Assembly: GCF_020529025.1 (NCBI RefSeq) | Contig: NZ_JACNMM010000013.1 | Span: 1 to 64,000, forward strand | Length of the DNA: 64,000 bases | DNA from: Oceaniglobus trochenteri | Lineage (GTDB): Bacteria; Pseudomonadota; Alphaproteobacteria; Rhodobacterales; Rhodobacteraceae | Direction of reading: 5' to 3' | Part shown: one piece after another, positions 50,004 to 57,644 of the stretch | How positions within the stretch are numbered: position 1 is the stretch's first letter | Layout of the letters: every line of letters begins with the position of its first letter | Translations under genes and position numbers: made by a program | Notes under the pieces: generated by a model | What the model was told of the DNA's origin: nothing | Database searches by the model: none | What the model saw: only the letters and a program-made list of their open reading frames with translations

Positions 50004-50753
50004 TCAGATGGCCAGATATTCGGCGCGCAGCTTTTCGTTTTCAAGCACTTCCATGGCCGAGCCGTCAAAGACGACAGAGCCTGTATCAAGGATCACGGCG
50101 CGATCTGCAAGTTTCAGGGCGGCGACGGCGTTCTGTTCGACGATCACCGTGGTGATCCCTTGGTCGCGGATGATGCCCAGCGTCTTGGCGATCTCCTGCA
50201 CGATGACGGGGGCCAGGCCCTCGTAGGGTTCGTCCAGCAAAAGCACCTTGATGTCGCGGCACAGGGCGCGGGCGATGGCCAGCATCTGCTGTTCGCCCCC
50301 CGACAGGGTGATGCCGTCCTGCTTGCGCCGCTCGCCCAGGCGCGGGAACAGGTCATAGACCCGGTCGATCGACCAGCCGATGGGCGGTGCGATTTGTGCC
50401 AGCTTCAGGTTTTCCTCGACGGTCAGGCCGGGGATGATGCGCCGGTCCTCGGGCACCAGTGCGATTCCGTTGGCGCTTGCGTCATGGCTGCGCATCTTGT
50501 GCAGGGGTTGATGATCCAGCCAGATTTCGCCCTTGGTCAGGGTCGGGTTGTCCAGCCGGGCAATGGTGCGCAGGGTGCTTGTCTTTCCCGCACCGTTGCG
50601 CCCCAGCAGCGCCAGGATCTCACCCTCGCGGATGTCGAAGCTGACACCCTGCACGATGTAGCTTTCGCCATAATAGGCGTGGATGTCCCAGACCGAGAGG
50701 TAGGCCGGATGGGTCGCGGCGTTGTTGGCGTGCTTGTTGAAGGGGGCGTTCAT
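50004..50753 (-). CDS. livF: Branched-chain amino acid-type ABC ATPase (LivF-like)
   Basis: A 249-residue ATPase: [20 protein letters not shown], Walker [13 protein letters not shown], signature LSGGEQQML, Walker [14 protein letters not shown], and a short C-terminus. ATG 50753 ([10 protein letters not shown]) is chosen; an upstream in-frame TTG would lie in GC-rich spacer. It works with LivG, LivH and LivM. LivFGHM-type importers also carry urea, amides or small acids, so the family name does not fix the ligand. Confidence 0.92.
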   Translation of the reverse strand: MNAPFNKHANNAATHPAYLSVWDIHAYYGESYIVQGVSFDIREGEILALLGRNGAGKTSTLRTIARLDNPTLTKGEIWLDHQPLHKMRSHDASANGIALVPEDRRIIPGLTVEENLKLAQIAPPIGWSIDRVYDLFPRLGERRKQDGITLSGGEQQMLAIARALCRDIKVLLLDEPYEGLAPVIVQEIAKTLGIIRDQGITTVIVEQNAVAALKLADRAVILDTGSVVFDGSAMEVLENEKLRAEYLAI

Positions 50754-50818
50754 CTGAGTTCTGTCTCCGGCAACCTCTGCAACCGACTGGTCAGAGTGCA
50801 AAGGGCGGTCCCCGGCCG

Positions 50819-50882
50819 CCGGGTGGGGGTAAAGCCCCCGCCCGGGGGGGCGGTCGGGGGCTGCCCGGCGTTGCCGCCGGGC
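50819..50882. repeat. Two GC-rich stem-loops between livG and livF
   Basis: CCGGGTGGGGG (50819-50829) pairs with CCCCCGCCCGG (50835-50845) with one G-U. GCCCGGCG (50863-50870) pairs exactly with CGCCGGGC (50875-50882). They resemble the extragenic palindrome at 45198 without its tail and may cap the upstream mRNA. Confidence 0.6.
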
Positions 50883-50900
50883 GGGGCATTGTGGCAGACG

Positions 50901-51659
50901 CTAGTGCGCCGCCTCGCCAAGATAGGCCTCTTTCACCTTGGGATGGCCCTTGATGTTCTCGGGGGTATCTTCGACCAGCGGCGTGCCCTGGGCCAGCACC
51001 GTGATCCGTTCGGCAAGCGAGAAGACGACGTGCATGTCATGTTCGATGATGCACATGGTGATCGGGCGCGATGCCTTGATTTCCTTCAGCAGGTCGATGG
51101 TGTTGTTGGTGTCGGCCCGGGCCATCCCGGCGGTGGGTTCGTCCAGCAACAGAAGCTTGGGTTGCTGGCATAGACACATCGCCATTTCCAGCCGCCGCTT
51201 GTCGCCTCGCGAAAGAGAACCGGCGTGCGCGTCGCGCTTTTCCAGCATCTTCACGTCGGCCAGCATGGCCTCGGCGGCCTCCACGATGTCGGTCTCGCGC
51301 CTCACGGATTCGATGGCGTGCATGCGGAATGCGCCGTCACGCTTGGCGAAGATCGGGATCATCACGTTTTCGAACACCGTCAGGTCGCCGAAGATTTCCG
51401 GTGTCTGGAACACCCGCGAAATGCCCATCTGGTTGATCTCGTGCGGCTTGCGGCCCAGCACGCTTTGCCCGTCGAACATGACGCTGCCGGTATCCGGGAT
51501 CAGCTTGCCGATCAGGCAGTTCAGCAGGGTGGATTTGCCCGCCCCGTTCGGGCCGATGATGGCATGGACGGTGTTTTCCATGACGTTGAGGTTCACGTTG
51601 TCCAGCGCCTTCAGCCCGCCGAACCGTTTGCCCACGTTCTTGACTTCGAGAATTCCCAT
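50901..51659 (-). CDS. livG: Branched-chain amino acid-type ABC ATPase (LivG-like)
   Basis: A 252-residue ATPase: ILEVKNVGKRFGGLKALDNV, Walker A GPNGAGKSTL, the long LivG insertion with SRVFQTPEIF, signature LSRGDKRRLE (an unusual LSRGD in place of LSGGQ), Walker B LLLLDEPTAGMA and His switch CIIEHDMHVVF. ATG 51659 begins MGILEVKNV; the longer in-frame extension overlaps livM. Confidence 0.92.
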   Translation of the reverse strand: MGILEVKNVGKRFGGLKALDNVNLNVMENTVHAIIGPNGAGKSTLLNCLIGKLIPDTGSVMFDGQSVLGRKPHEINQMGISRVFQTPEIFGDLTVFENVMIPIFAKRDGAFRMHAIESVRRETDIVEAAEAMLADVKMLEKRDAHAGSLSRGDKRRLEMAMCLCQQPKLLLLDEPTAGMARADTNNTIDLLKEIKASRPITMCIIEHDMHVVFSLAERITVLAQGTPLVEDTPENIKGHPKVKEAYLGEAAH

Positions 51660-51669
51660 GCTGGCGTCC

Positions 51670-52866
51670 TTATTCGGCGGGTTGCTTGCGGGTGGCGCTG
51701 TCGTCGGCGGGGGCCTTGCGACGGAACAATCCGCCGATCTTCTGGCCGCCCTGCACAAGGCCACCGGGCAGGAAGATGACCACCAGCATGAAAAGCAGGC
51801 CCAGGGTCAGGTGCCAGCCCTTGCCGATGAAGGGATGAACGATGAAGACCACGACATCCTCAAGCCCGTCGGGCATGAAACCGAACCACTGGTGCAGCAC
51901 CGTGTCGTTGATCTTCGAGAAGATGTTCTCGAAATACTTGATGAAGCCCGCGCCCAGAACCGGCCCGATCAGCGTGCCCGCACCGCCGAGGATGGTCATC
52001 AGCACGACTTCGCCACTGGCGGTCCACTGCATCCGCTCGGCGCCCGCCAGCGGGTCCATCGCCACCATCAGGCCACCGGCCAGCCCGGCATACATCCCCG
52101 AGATCACGAAAGCGGCCAGCATGTAGGGCTTGAGGTTCAGACCCGTGTAGGACATCCGCTGCTGGTTCGATTTCACCGCCCGCAGCATCAGCCCGAAGGG
52201 CGAGCGGAAGATGCGGATCGCCAGGTAGAAGGCCAGGACCAGCACGACGGCCGACAGGTAATAGCCGACGTTGAAGGTGAACTGCCAACCGCCCAGCACC
52301 AGATCGTAACTGGCGCGCATCGACGCCCCGAAGAGGTGTGGTGCGGGGATCGTCCCGTCCACCTGCGTCACGCCCAGCACCCGCGGATCGTCCAGCGACA
52401 GTTGCAGCCCGGTTTCCCCGTTGGTCAGCGGCGTCAGCACCGAATAGGCCAGCGCAAAGGACATCTGCGCAAAGGCCAGCGTCAGGATCGAAAAGTAGAT
52501 CCCCGAGCGGCGCAGAGACACATAGCCCACGATCACCGAGAACAGCCCCGCCACGATCACCGACAACAGGATCGCCGGCACGACGTTCATGGTCAGCAGC
52601 TTCAGCATCCACACCCCGGCATAGGACCCGACCCCCAGGAAGGCCGCGTGGCCGAAGGACAGGTATCCGGTCAGACCGAAGAGGATGTTGAACCCGATGG
52701 CGAAGATCCCGAAGATCACGAAGCGTTGCATCAGGTCGGGATAGCCGGCGTTGAACTGCGCCATCGCGCTGTTGACCGGAAAGGGATTGAGGATGAAGGG
52801 CGCCAGCATCGTCATTGCGACGACGATCAGCAGCAGCCTGAAATCCTTGGCCTGAAGTCCCAGCAT
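51670..52866 (-). CDS. livM: Branched-chain amino acid-type ABC permease (LivM-like)
   Basis: A 398-residue permease with about nine helices ([20 protein letters not shown] is the family signature) and the coupling region [18 protein letters not shown]. The C-terminus has a charged tail ([19 protein letters not shown]). It is encoded between livH and livG, 3 bp after livH. Confidence 0.93.
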   Translation of the reverse strand: MLGLQAKDFRLLLIVVAMTMLAPFILNPFPVNSAMAQFNAGYPDLMQRFVIFGIFAIGFNILFGLTGYLSFGHAAFLGVGSYAGVWMLKLLTMNVVPAILLSVIVAGLFSVIVGYVSLRRSGIYFSILTLAFAQMSFALAYSVLTPLTNGETGLQLSLDDPRVLGVTQVDGTIPAPHLFGASMRASYDLVLGGWQFTFNVGYYLSAVVLVLAFYLAIRIFRSPFGLMLRAVKSNQQRMSYTGLNLKPYMLAAFVISGMYAGLAGGLMVAMDPLAGAERMQWTASGEVVLMTILGGAGTLIGPVLGAGFIKYFENIFSKINDTVLHQWFGFMPDGLEDVVVFIVHPFIGKGWHLTLGLLFMLVVIFLPGGLVQGGQKIGGLFRRKAPADDSATRKQPAE

Positions 52867-52869
52867 TGA

Positions 52870-53901
52870 TTATTCCTCCATCACGCCCCTGCGGCCCATC
52901 AGGCCGCGCGGGCGGGTCAGCAGCACGACGATGGCCACAAGGTAGATGATGATTTGATTGATCCCCGGGATCAGCGACGTCATGACCGGCATCGAGGCAA
53001 AGCTTTCGAGGATGCCCAGAAGGAAGCCCGCCAGCACCGCACCGGGCAGCGACCCCATGCCGCCGACGACGACCACGACAAAGCTGAGCACGAGGAAATC
53101 CATGCCCATGTGATAGTTGGGCGAATTGATCGGGGTATACATCACTCCGGCCAGCCCCGCGACACAGGCCGCGATGGCGAACATGATCGTGAACCGCTTG
53201 TCGATGTTGATGCCCAGAAGGCCCACGGTTTCACGGTCGGCCATGCCGGCGCGGACGACCATCCCGAAGGTGGTGAATTGCAGAAAGCCGAAGACGGCGG
53301 TGATCAGCACCAGCGCGAAGGCGAAATAGACCATCCGCCAATAGGGATAGATGATCGCGTTCGCCTCGAACCCCAGAAGCACGCCGAAATCGAACGATCC
53401 GCGGAACACCTCGGGCGCGGGGGTGGGAATGGGATTGGCGCCGTAGAAATACTTGATCACCTCCTGCAGCACGATCGCAAGGCCGAAGGTCACCAGGATC
53501 TGGTCGGCATGGGGGCGCTTGTAGAAATGCTTGATCAGCCCGCGCTCCATGATGAACCCCACGGCGACCATGATCGGGATGGCAAACAGGATCGCCAGCG
53601 GCACCGACCAGTCGATGATGAAGGCGCCTGCCGTCTCTCCGAACCATTCGTTGACGTACAGCACATCGTCGAACTTGGGATTGCCGAGGAAATCGGTTCC
53701 GGTCGGTTCGGCCGAGGGATGGGACAGCGACAGAAGACGGCTGAGCGTCACCGCGCAGAAGGCGCCGATCATGAAGATCGCGCCATGGGCGAAGTTGACC
53801 ACGCCCAGCGTGCCGAAGATCAGGGTCAGGCCAAGGGCGATCAGCGCATAGGCCGATCCCTTGTCCAGGCCGTTGAGGATTTGCAGAAGGATGGCGTCCA
53901 T
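52870..53901 (-). CDS. livH: Branched-chain amino acid-type ABC permease (LivH-like)
   Basis: A 343-residue permease: GSAYALIALGLTLIFGTLG, VVNFAHGAIFMIGAF, and coupling loop RAGMADRETVGLLGINIDK. About 60 residues between the second and third helices (SHPSAEPTGTDFLGNPKFDD) form a longer periplasmic loop than in E. coli LivH. It starts at ATG 53901, about 100 bp after the binding-protein gene. Confidence 0.92.
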   Translation of the reverse strand: MDAILLQILNGLDKGSAYALIALGLTLIFGTLGVVNFAHGAIFMIGAFCAVTLSRLLSLSHPSAEPTGTDFLGNPKFDDVLYVNEWFGETAGAFIIDWSVPLAILFAIPIMVAVGFIMERGLIKHFYKRPHADQILVTFGLAIVLQEVIKYFYGANPIPTPAPEVFRGSFDFGVLLGFEANAIIYPYWRMVYFAFALVLITAVFGFLQFTTFGMVVRAGMADRETVGLLGINIDKRFTIMFAIAACVAGLAGVMYTPINSPNYHMGMDFLVLSFVVVVVGGMGSLPGAVLAGFLLGILESFASMPVMTSLIPGINQIIIYLVAIVVLLTRPRGLMGRRGVMEE

Positions 53902-54007
53902 GGGCGGGCCTCGTGTCGATGGGGCGGGCGCGGCTTGCGCTCACCCGGCACGGTGGATGGATTGGGGGTGGGGTGGGGCAGGCCGATGGCCCGCCCCGGT
54001 TTACGGC

Positions 54008-55366
54008 TCAGGCGCCGGGGTTGCAGGCACCCAGTTCGCCACCGGCGAACATTTCGTGATCGGGTGCATAGGTCACCTGATCCACCGGCGTCACCTCGAC
54101 GATCTCCACTAGGTGGAATTCGTCCTCGGGGTTTTCGGCCCCCTTCACCACCAGCACATCCTTGAAACACTGGTGATCGTCGGCGCGGTACAGGGTCGGG
54201 CCGTTGCCCAGGCCGTCGAATTCGAAGCCGGCCAGGGCCTCGCCCACGGCGCAGGGGTTGAACGAACCGGCCCGGTTGACGGCATCGGCATAAAGCAGCG
54301 TCTGCGCGTAACAGGTGTGGGCCGCCTGGCTGGGCGGGAAGCCGTACTTGGTCCCGAAGGACTTGACGAAGGCGGCGGTGCCCTCATCGCCCAGCTTCCA
54401 GTCCCAGTTCTGCGAACCGACGATGCCCTTGATGTTCTGACCGGCACCCTTGGCCATCAGCTCGGAGTACAGCGGCACGACGATTTCGAAGTTCTTGCCG
54501 TTCACCTGCTTTTCACGCAGGCCGAACTGAACCGCGTTGGTCAGCGAGTTCACCATGTTCCCGCCGTAGTGGTTGAGCACGAGGACATCGGCGCCCGAGT
54601 TCAGGACCGGCGCGATATAGGACGAGAAGTCGGTGCTGGCCAGCGGGGTCAGCACGTTGTTGACGGTCTTCCAGCCCAGGGCCTCGGTCGCGGCCTGGAT
54701 CGACGCCTGCTGTGTCCAGCCCCAGGTATAGTCGGCGGTCAGGTGATAGGCGTTGCGGTCGTCGCCATAAAGCTTGCTCAGCACCGGTGCCAGCGCGGCG
54801 GCCGACATGTAGGCGTTGAAGAAGTGGCGGAAACCGTTGGCCTTCTTGTCCTTGCCGGTGGTGTCATTCGAATGGGTCAGACCGGCCATGAAGATCACGC
54901 CCGCCTCCTGGCAGAGCGACTGCACGGCCACGGCCACGCCCGAGGACGAACCGCCCGAGATCATGATCGCGCCGTCCTTTTCGATCATCGACTTGGCCGA
55001 TGCGCGGGCGGCGTCCGATTTGGTCTGGGTGTCGCCGGTGACGAAGTTCACCTTCTTGCCCATGATGCCGTTGCCTTCCAGCGTCTTGGAGCTGAAGGTC
55101 TGCATCATCCCGCCGTCGCCACCGCCGTTCAGGTGTTCGACCGCCAGTTCGAAGGCGCGCAGTTCATCCATGCCCTCGTCGGCATAGGGGCCCGATTGCG
55201 GCACGTTGAAGCCAAGGGTCACGCTGTCGCCCTGGGGCGCGTTGGTGAAACCGGAGTGGGCATCGGCCCAGACGGCCCCGGTAAAGATGGTGGGCAGGGC
55301 CAGGCCCGCACCCGCCCCGGCGCCCGTTTTCATCAGGCCGCGGCGTGTAAAGTTCGATTTCGTCAT
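54008..55366 (-). CDS. Tat-exported ABC substrate-binding protein (Liv/urea type)
   Basis: A 452-residue periplasmic binding protein of family 5/6. The N-terminus SNFTRRGLMKTGAGAGAGLA is a twin-arginine (Tat) signal, so it is probably exported folded. Then comes VTLGFNVPQSGPYADEGMDE and SGGSSSGVAVAVQSLCQEAG, as in Liv/urea/amide-binding proteins. The cysteines in SLCQEAG, AHTCYAQ, NPCAVG, HQCFK and GACNPGA could form disulfides. It is the first gene of the importer operon ending in acs. The ligand is unknown; location favours a small acid or a precursor of acetate. Confidence 0.9.
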   Translation of the reverse strand: MTKSNFTRRGLMKTGAGAGAGLALPTIFTGAVWADAHSGFTNAPQGDSVTLGFNVPQSGPYADEGMDELRAFELAVEHLNGGGDGGMMQTFSSKTLEGNGIMGKKVNFVTGDTQTKSDAARASAKSMIEKDGAIMISGGSSSGVAVAVQSLCQEAGVIFMAGLTHSNDTTGKDKKANGFRHFFNAYMSAAALAPVLSKLYGDDRNAYHLTADYTWGWTQQASIQAATEALGWKTVNNVLTPLASTDFSSYIAPVLNSGADVLVLNHYGGNMVNSLTNAVQFGLREKQVNGKNFEIVVPLYSELMAKGAGQNIKGIVGSQNWDWKLGDEGTAAFVKSFGTKYGFPPSQAAHTCYAQTLLYADAVNRAGSFNPCAVGEALAGFEFDGLGNGPTLYRADDHQCFKDVLVVKGAENPEDEFHLVEIVEVTPVDQVTYAPDHEMFAGGELGACNPGA

Positions 55367-55418
55367 GAAGTCCTCCCTTTGGTCGTTGCCCGCTGCGGTT
55401 TGCCGCCGGGGCGCGTTC

Positions 55419-55535
55419 CTTTACAGAACTGTGGCGATCATGCGCCCAAGCGGAAAACGCCGCAACAAATGCTTCATTTGCAACGAAAAAACTGTAAAGT
55501 AATGAACAGGCCGCTTGAATAGACTGTAAAGTTAT
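55419..55535. promoter_or_regulatory. Repeated CTGTAAAG motifs in the importer/ScfR divergent promoter
   Basis: ACTGTAAAGTAAT (55491-55503) and ACTGTAAAGTTAT (55523-55535) are near-identical direct repeats 32 bp apart (about three turns). An inverted CTTTACAG lies at 55419-55426 and an ATTTGCAA at 55476-55483. Their place between the divergent importer and ScfR genes makes them candidate operators of the ScfR-like protein. Confidence 0.6.
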
Positions 55536-55580
55536 TATCGACGCGGTGCAGAAAGCTATTGGAACGACAGGGTTTTCGCG

Positions 55581-56861
55581 ATGTCGCGCACGGGAATGAC
55601 AGGCAGCCGGATCCGCGCGCGGCGCCTTGATCTGGACATGCGGCAAAGCGAACTGGCCGATCGGATGGGGATTTCGGCCTCCTATCTCAACCTGATCGAA
55701 CACAACCGCCGCCCCATCGCGGGCAAGCTGCTGACCGCCGCCGCCCGCGCCCTGGGGGTGGACAGCGCGATGCTGGCGCGCGGGGCCGAGGCGGCGCTTC
55801 TGGACGGGCTGCGCGATGCCCTGGCACAGGGCGCGGGGGCCGGGCCCGACATGCAGCGGGCCGAGGAATTCGCCGGCCGCTTTCCCGACTGGGCGGCCCT
55901 TGCCGTGGCCCAGGCCCGGCGCATCGCGGCGCTGCAACGCACGGTCGAAACCCTGAACGACAGGATGACCCACGATCCCTTCCTTTCGGCCGCGCTGCAC
56001 GATGTGCTTTCCACCGTCACCGCGATCCGCAGCACCAGCGCGATCCTGGCCGACGATGGCGACATCGACGCCGAATGGCAGGCCCGGTTCCACCGCAACC
56101 TTTTCGAGGACAGTCAGCGCCTCGCCGAAAGCGCCCAGGGTCTTGTCGGCTATCTCGACGCGGGGGGGCAGGCCGACACCGCCCTGGCCACCCCGCAGGA
56201 AGAGTTGGAGGGCTGGCTGGCCGGGCAGGGCTATCACCTGGCCGCGCTTGAAACCGGGGATAAGATTGAACTGCCCGAGGTCAGCGGTTCGGCCCGGCAG
56301 TTGATCGCGGCCTATGCAGACCAGTATCGCGCCGACGCCCGCGCCCTGCCGCTGGCGGATCTGCGCCGCGCCATCGCCAGACTGGGCCACGATCCGGCCC
56401 GCCTGGCCGATCACTTTGCCACCGACCTGCACCGGGTCTTTCGCCGTCTCGCGGCCCTGCCCGAAGGTATCGCCGGGCGGCCCGTGGGGCTGGTGGTATG
56501 CGACGGGTCGGGCACGCTGACCTTTCGCAAGCCTGTCGATGGCTTTGCCTTGCCCCGTTTCGGCGCCGCCTGTCCGCTCTGGCCGCTTTACGTTGCCTTG
56601 TCGCGCCCCCATGCCAGGGTGCGCCAGCTTGTCGAACAGGCCGGGCAGATGCGCCCCCGGTTCACCATCTTCGCCGAGGCCGTCCATCGCCACCGCGGCG
56701 GCTTTGACGACACGCCGGTGCTTACGGCGGCCATGCTGATCCTGCCCCATGACGGCGGCGGCGAGGGCGCGGCGCGGCCTGTCGGTACCTCTTGCCGGAT
56801 CTGTCCGCGCCCGTCCTGCCCGGCGCGGCGCGAACCCGCCATCGTCGCCCTACAATCCTGA
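55581..56861 (+). CDS. XRE-type regulator of short-chain acid metabolism (ScfR/RamB-like, DUF2083)
   Basis: A 426-residue regulator. The N-terminal XRE helix-turn-helix reads RIRARRLDLDMRQSELADRM and GISASYLNLIEHNRRPI. A long middle region follows, and the C-terminal zinc-ribbon-like part TSCRICPRPSCPARREP has the cysteines of the DUF2083/ScfR class. These proteins control glyoxylate, propionate and acetate genes in response to acyl-CoA. It diverges from the importer-acs group. The start at 55581 gives MSRTGMTGSRIRARR. Confidence 0.85.
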   Translation: MSRTGMTGSRIRARRLDLDMRQSELADRMGISASYLNLIEHNRRPIAGKLLTAAARALGVDSAMLARGAEAALLDGLRDALAQGAGAGPDMQRAEEFAGRFPDWAALAVAQARRIAALQRTVETLNDRMTHDPFLSAALHDVLSTVTAIRSTSAILADDGDIDAEWQARFHRNLFEDSQRLAESAQGLVGYLDAGGQADTALATPQEELEGWLAGQGYHLAALETGDKIELPEVSGSARQLIAAYADQYRADARALPLADLRRAIARLGHDPARLADHFATDLHRVFRRLAALPEGIAGRPVGLVVCDGSGTLTFRKPVDGFALPRFGAACPLWPLYVALSRPHARVRQLVEQAGQMRPRFTIFAEAVHRHRGGFDDTPVLTAAMLILPHDGGGEGAARPVGTSCRICPRPSCPARREPAIVALQS

Positions 56862-56973
56862 ATGCCCCAAAGGCATCGGTCGACGACCCCGCCACAGGCT
56901 TTGACGCACCGCGGCCCCGGTGCCATACTGCGCGCGATCAAGGCCAAGAGGCCGGTCGCAGCGGGGGGAACGG

Positions 56974-57357
56974 ATGATCAAGCGCGTGCTGCTGATCGAG
57001 GACGAGCCGAACATCATCGAAGCCGTGCGATACATCCTGTCGCGCGACGGCTGGGCGGTCGATACCCATGCCGACGGGGCATCCGCCATGGCGGCGGTGC
57101 TGCGCCGGGTGCCGGATGTGATTGTCCTCGATGCCATGCTGCCCGGCCGCTCGGGCTTTGACATCCTGCGCGATCTGCGCGCCCACGCCGACCCCGCGAT
57201 TGCGGCCATTCCCGTGCTGATGCTGACCGCGCGCGGCCAGCAGAAGGACCGCGACATGGCCGAACGCTCGGGCGCGAACCGCTTCATGACCAAGCCGTTT
57301 TCAAACGCCGAGATGCTGGCCTGCGTGCAATCGCTTCTCGCGGCGCCGACCCCATGA
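56974..57357 (+). CDS. Response regulator, receiver domain only
   Basis: A 127-residue CheY-like receiver: acidic pair IEDEP, phospho-acceptor Asp53 in VLDAMLPG, Thr in MLTARG, and Lys in MTKPFS. There is no output domain. It lies just before a small membrane protein and the transporter-histidine-kinase, so it is probably the kinase's partner. CrbR, the usual partner of a CrbS-type kinase, carries a LuxR helix-turn-helix that is absent here, implying signalling by protein interaction or a phosphorelay. ATG 56974 follows GGGGGGAA. Confidence 0.9.
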   Translation: MIKRVLLIEDEPNIIEAVRYILSRDGWAVDTHADGASAMAAVLRRVPDVIVLDAMLPGRSGFDILRDLRAHADPAIAAIPVLMLTARGQQKDRDMAERSGANRFMTKPFSNAEMLACVQSLLAAPTP

Positions 57358-57644
57358 TGGGGCAGCCGCCCCGCGACGGGGCACCGCCCGAAGGCCTGGC
57401 CTATCGCCGTCGCCGCCTGACCGATGCGGCGCGGCTTCTGCCCATGGTGGGGGCCTTTGCGGTGTTCCTGCCGGTGCTCTGGGCGGGGCGCGACAGCCCA
57501 ACGCCCGACCCGGCGGGCACGGCGGCGGGGGGGCTTTACGTCTTCGGCGTCTGGACCCTGCTGATCCTTGCGGCGGCGGCCCTGTCGCGGCCGTTGGCGC
57601 GGGGTGACGGCTCCGGGGCGGGCCACGGGCCGGACCGCCCCTGA
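57354..57644 (+). CDS. Small membrane protein between receiver and kinase
   Basis: A 96-residue protein with a basic N-terminus (YRRRRLTDAARLLP) and two hydrophobic segments (MVGAFAVFLPVLWAG and GLYVFGVWTLLILAAAAL). It overlaps the receiver gene by 4 bp and the kinase gene by 1 bp, so it is translated with both. No named family was recognised; a size and topology like the DUF485-type partners of acetate permeases is noted, without sequence proof. Confidence 0.75.
   Translation: MMGQPPRDGAPPEGLAYRRRRLTDAARLLPMVGAFAVFLPVLWAGRDSPTPDPAGTAAGGLYVFGVWTLLILAAAALSRPLARGDGSGAGHGPDRP

Noticed and set aside
48029-50753. acs and livF as one tightly coupled pair with translational overlap
   Set aside because: They are on the same strand and 25 bp apart, but with separate ribosome-binding regions; co-transcription is likely, coupling is not shown.
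50938-52869. 643-residue plus-strand frame over livG/livM
   Set aside because: Shadow of the coding strand; no motif, and livG/livM signatures are complete.
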